In this document: in pieces, positions 4,935 through 5,540 of the stretch
Numbering within the stretch: the stretch's first letter is position 1
How the letters are laid out: the number at the start of each line of letters is the position of its first letter
Origin: an uncultured Actinomycetes bacterium
GTDB lineage: Bacteria; Actinomycetota; Actinomycetes; S36-B12
Direction of reading: 5' to 3'
Assembly: GCA_903848435.1 (NCBI GenBank)
Contig: CAINGG010000136.1
Location: forward strand, 1-5,540
DNA length: 5,540 bases
The notes under the pieces: model-generated
What the model was told of the DNA's origin: nothing
What the model saw: the letters and a program-made list of their open reading frames with translations, nothing else
The model's database searches: none
Translations under genes and position numbers: made by a program

Positions 4935-5394
4935 AATCGTTTGGGCGACGTTCGCTGCTGCCAACGGAGTCTTCGCCGACGCCCTCATCACGCTCACGAC
5001 CATCGGCCTGCCGTTCGTCTCACCGACATGGTTCCTCGGGGTGGCGCTCCTCGCTATCGGACGCTCTCGGCAGCGCGGACCCGTGAAAGCATCGGTCGTG
5101 GCCTGGATCGTTGCGCTGGCTGCGGTTCCCGCGGCGATCCTCGTTTTCATCGTCGCCTACAGCACTTCCCTGGATGCGTTGTATGCGGGCGCCTCCGAAC
5201 CACTGCCTCCCGTCGGCAACTACGCCGTCGTGGCTCTGATGGGGCTACCGACCGTCGGCCTCCTTCTCGCTTCGGCGGCCTCCGGAGCGACGTGGGTCTT
5301 CTACGCGCTCATCGCAGCCATTCCCCTCTCGATAGTCGCAATGATCGGGGGGCTCGCGTGGCTTGTCTGGGGCAAGCCTGTTCACGCCATGTGA
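4855..5394 (+). CDS. Small multi-pass membrane protein, array copy 2 (long form, 179 aa)
   Basis: Paralogue of copy 1; family not recognised. The ATG at 4855 has AGGAG (4845-4849) five bases upstream. After a short polar N-terminus (MSDIATPRGKG) there are about five membrane segments: about 12-35, 42-68, 80-102, 123-142 and 147-172. The basic loop LAIGRSRQRGPVK (66-78) matches copy 1. A region absent from copy 1 (about 89-128) supplies a membrane segment and a loop with SLDALYAGASEPLPPVGN, probably exposed outside. The C-terminal 51 residues are nearly identical to copy 1, ending WGKPVHAM. The 66-bp spacer from copy 1 is short enough for co-transcription but contains a hairpin. An in-frame start at 4789, directly after the previous stop, would add 22 non-hydrophobic residues and is not favoured. 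Function unknown. Confidence 0.87.
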   Translation: MSDIATPRGKGLVISGALVAGVPLVFAIVWATFAAANGVFADALITLTTIGLPFVSPTWFLGVALLAIGRSRQRGPVKASVVAWIVALAAVPAAILVFIVAYSTSLDALYAGASEPLPPVGNYAVVALMGLPTVGLLLASAASGATWVFYALIAAIPLSIVAMIGGLAWLVWGKPVHAM

Positions 5395-5430
5395 TTGAGT
5401 CTTGTCGCGTGTGGCAGGCTGCCGCCCCAA
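5392..5430 (+). terminator. Hairpin after array copy 2, with the outer stem lost
   Basis: GTGGCAG (5411-5417) pairs with CTGCCGC (5419-5425) with one G-U pair, and CTTG (5401-5404) can pair with CAAG (5428-5431). The outer TGATTG arm is kept, but its partner has changed from CAATCA to TAGCTG, so the outer stem of the equivalent hairpin after copy 1 is absent. No T-tract follows. Confidence 0.4.
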
Positions 5431-5460
5431 GTAGCTGGTAGCGCGAAACGAGGAGCCGCG

Positions 5461-5540
5461 ATGTCGGACATGGCAACCCCCAGAGGTAAGGGCCTGGTGA
5501 TCAGCGGCGCTCTTCTGGCCGGAGTCCCCTTGGTCTTCGC
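5461..5540 (+). CDS. Small membrane protein, array copy 3 (5' end only)
   Basis: An ATG at 5461 with AGGAG five bases upstream (5451-5455) opens a frame of 26 complete codons before the window ends. Its N-terminus, MSDMATPRGKGLVISGALLA, differs from copy 2 only at residue 4 (I to M) and residue 19 (V to L). It is the start of a third paralogue. Whether it is the long or short form, or intact, cannot be seen. Confidence 0.85.
   Translation, partial: MSDMATPRGKGLVISGALLAGVPLVF

Larger units (their letters stand above)
5228..5540 (+). repeat. 606-bp-period tandem repeat, block B (runs off the window)
   Basis: This is the second occurrence of the block at 4622-4934, carrying the 3' end of copy 2, the spacer and the 5' end of copy 3. 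The match continues to the last base of the window, so the true repeat is longer than can be seen. Confidence 0.92.

Noticed and set aside
4941..5441. 166-codon plus-strand frame within array copy 2
   Set aside because: Arg-rich out-of-frame reading of the membrane-protein gene. The hydrophobic frame with its ribosome site and paralogues is the real one.

Overview
The window looks like chromosomal DNA from a high-GC Gram-positive bacterium (Actinomycetota). The evidence is G/C-rich third positions, frequent GTG starts, 4-bp stop/start overlaps, and gene families typical of that phylum: an OmpR-type regulator with an Ala-rich sensor kinase, and a VDL-repeat protein beside an RDD protein. No species can be named from the sequence alone. 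No rRNA, tRNA, CRISPR array, transposase or phage gene was seen.

Layout. Positions 1-381 (minus strand, 3' end outside the window) encode the N-terminal 127 residues of an exported or membrane-anchored protein whose visible C-terminal part is an extremely acidic Asp/Glu/Tyr tail. A 144-bp divergent intergenic region follows, with a direct repeat of GGTAAAG/GGTAAGG at 11-bp spacing. Next comes a plus-strand four-gene block (526-3803): an OmpR/PhoB-type response regulator, a HAMP-containing sensor histidine kinase, a protein built on a 23-residue VDL-type repeat, and an RDD-family membrane protein. Two of the three junctions are 4-bp overlaps and the third is a short gap, so it is probably one operon. 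A YbaK-type aminoacyl-tRNA deacylase gene (3800-4261, minus) converges on it, and the two stop codons interlock in a single CTAG.

From 4354 to the right edge lies a tandem array of small, hydrophobic, paralogous membrane-protein genes: copy 1 (144 aa), copy 2 (179 aa), and the first 26 codons of copy 3. From the 3' third of one copy, through the spacer, into the 5' end of the next copy, the sequence repeats at a period of 606 bp with only about 20 mismatches in 311 aligned positions. The middles of the genes are much more diverged, and copy 1 lacks about 40 residues (one predicted membrane segment plus a loop) present in copy 2. Each spacer carries a hairpin beginning around the stop codon. 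The array runs off the window, so its full size is unknown.

How the parts may work together (inference): the regulator/kinase pair could sense an envelope signal and control the divergent acidic protein through the direct repeat. The VDL-repeat and RDD proteins are probably co-transcribed with it and act at the membrane. The small membrane-protein array is the least explained part of the window and the best candidate for something undescribed.
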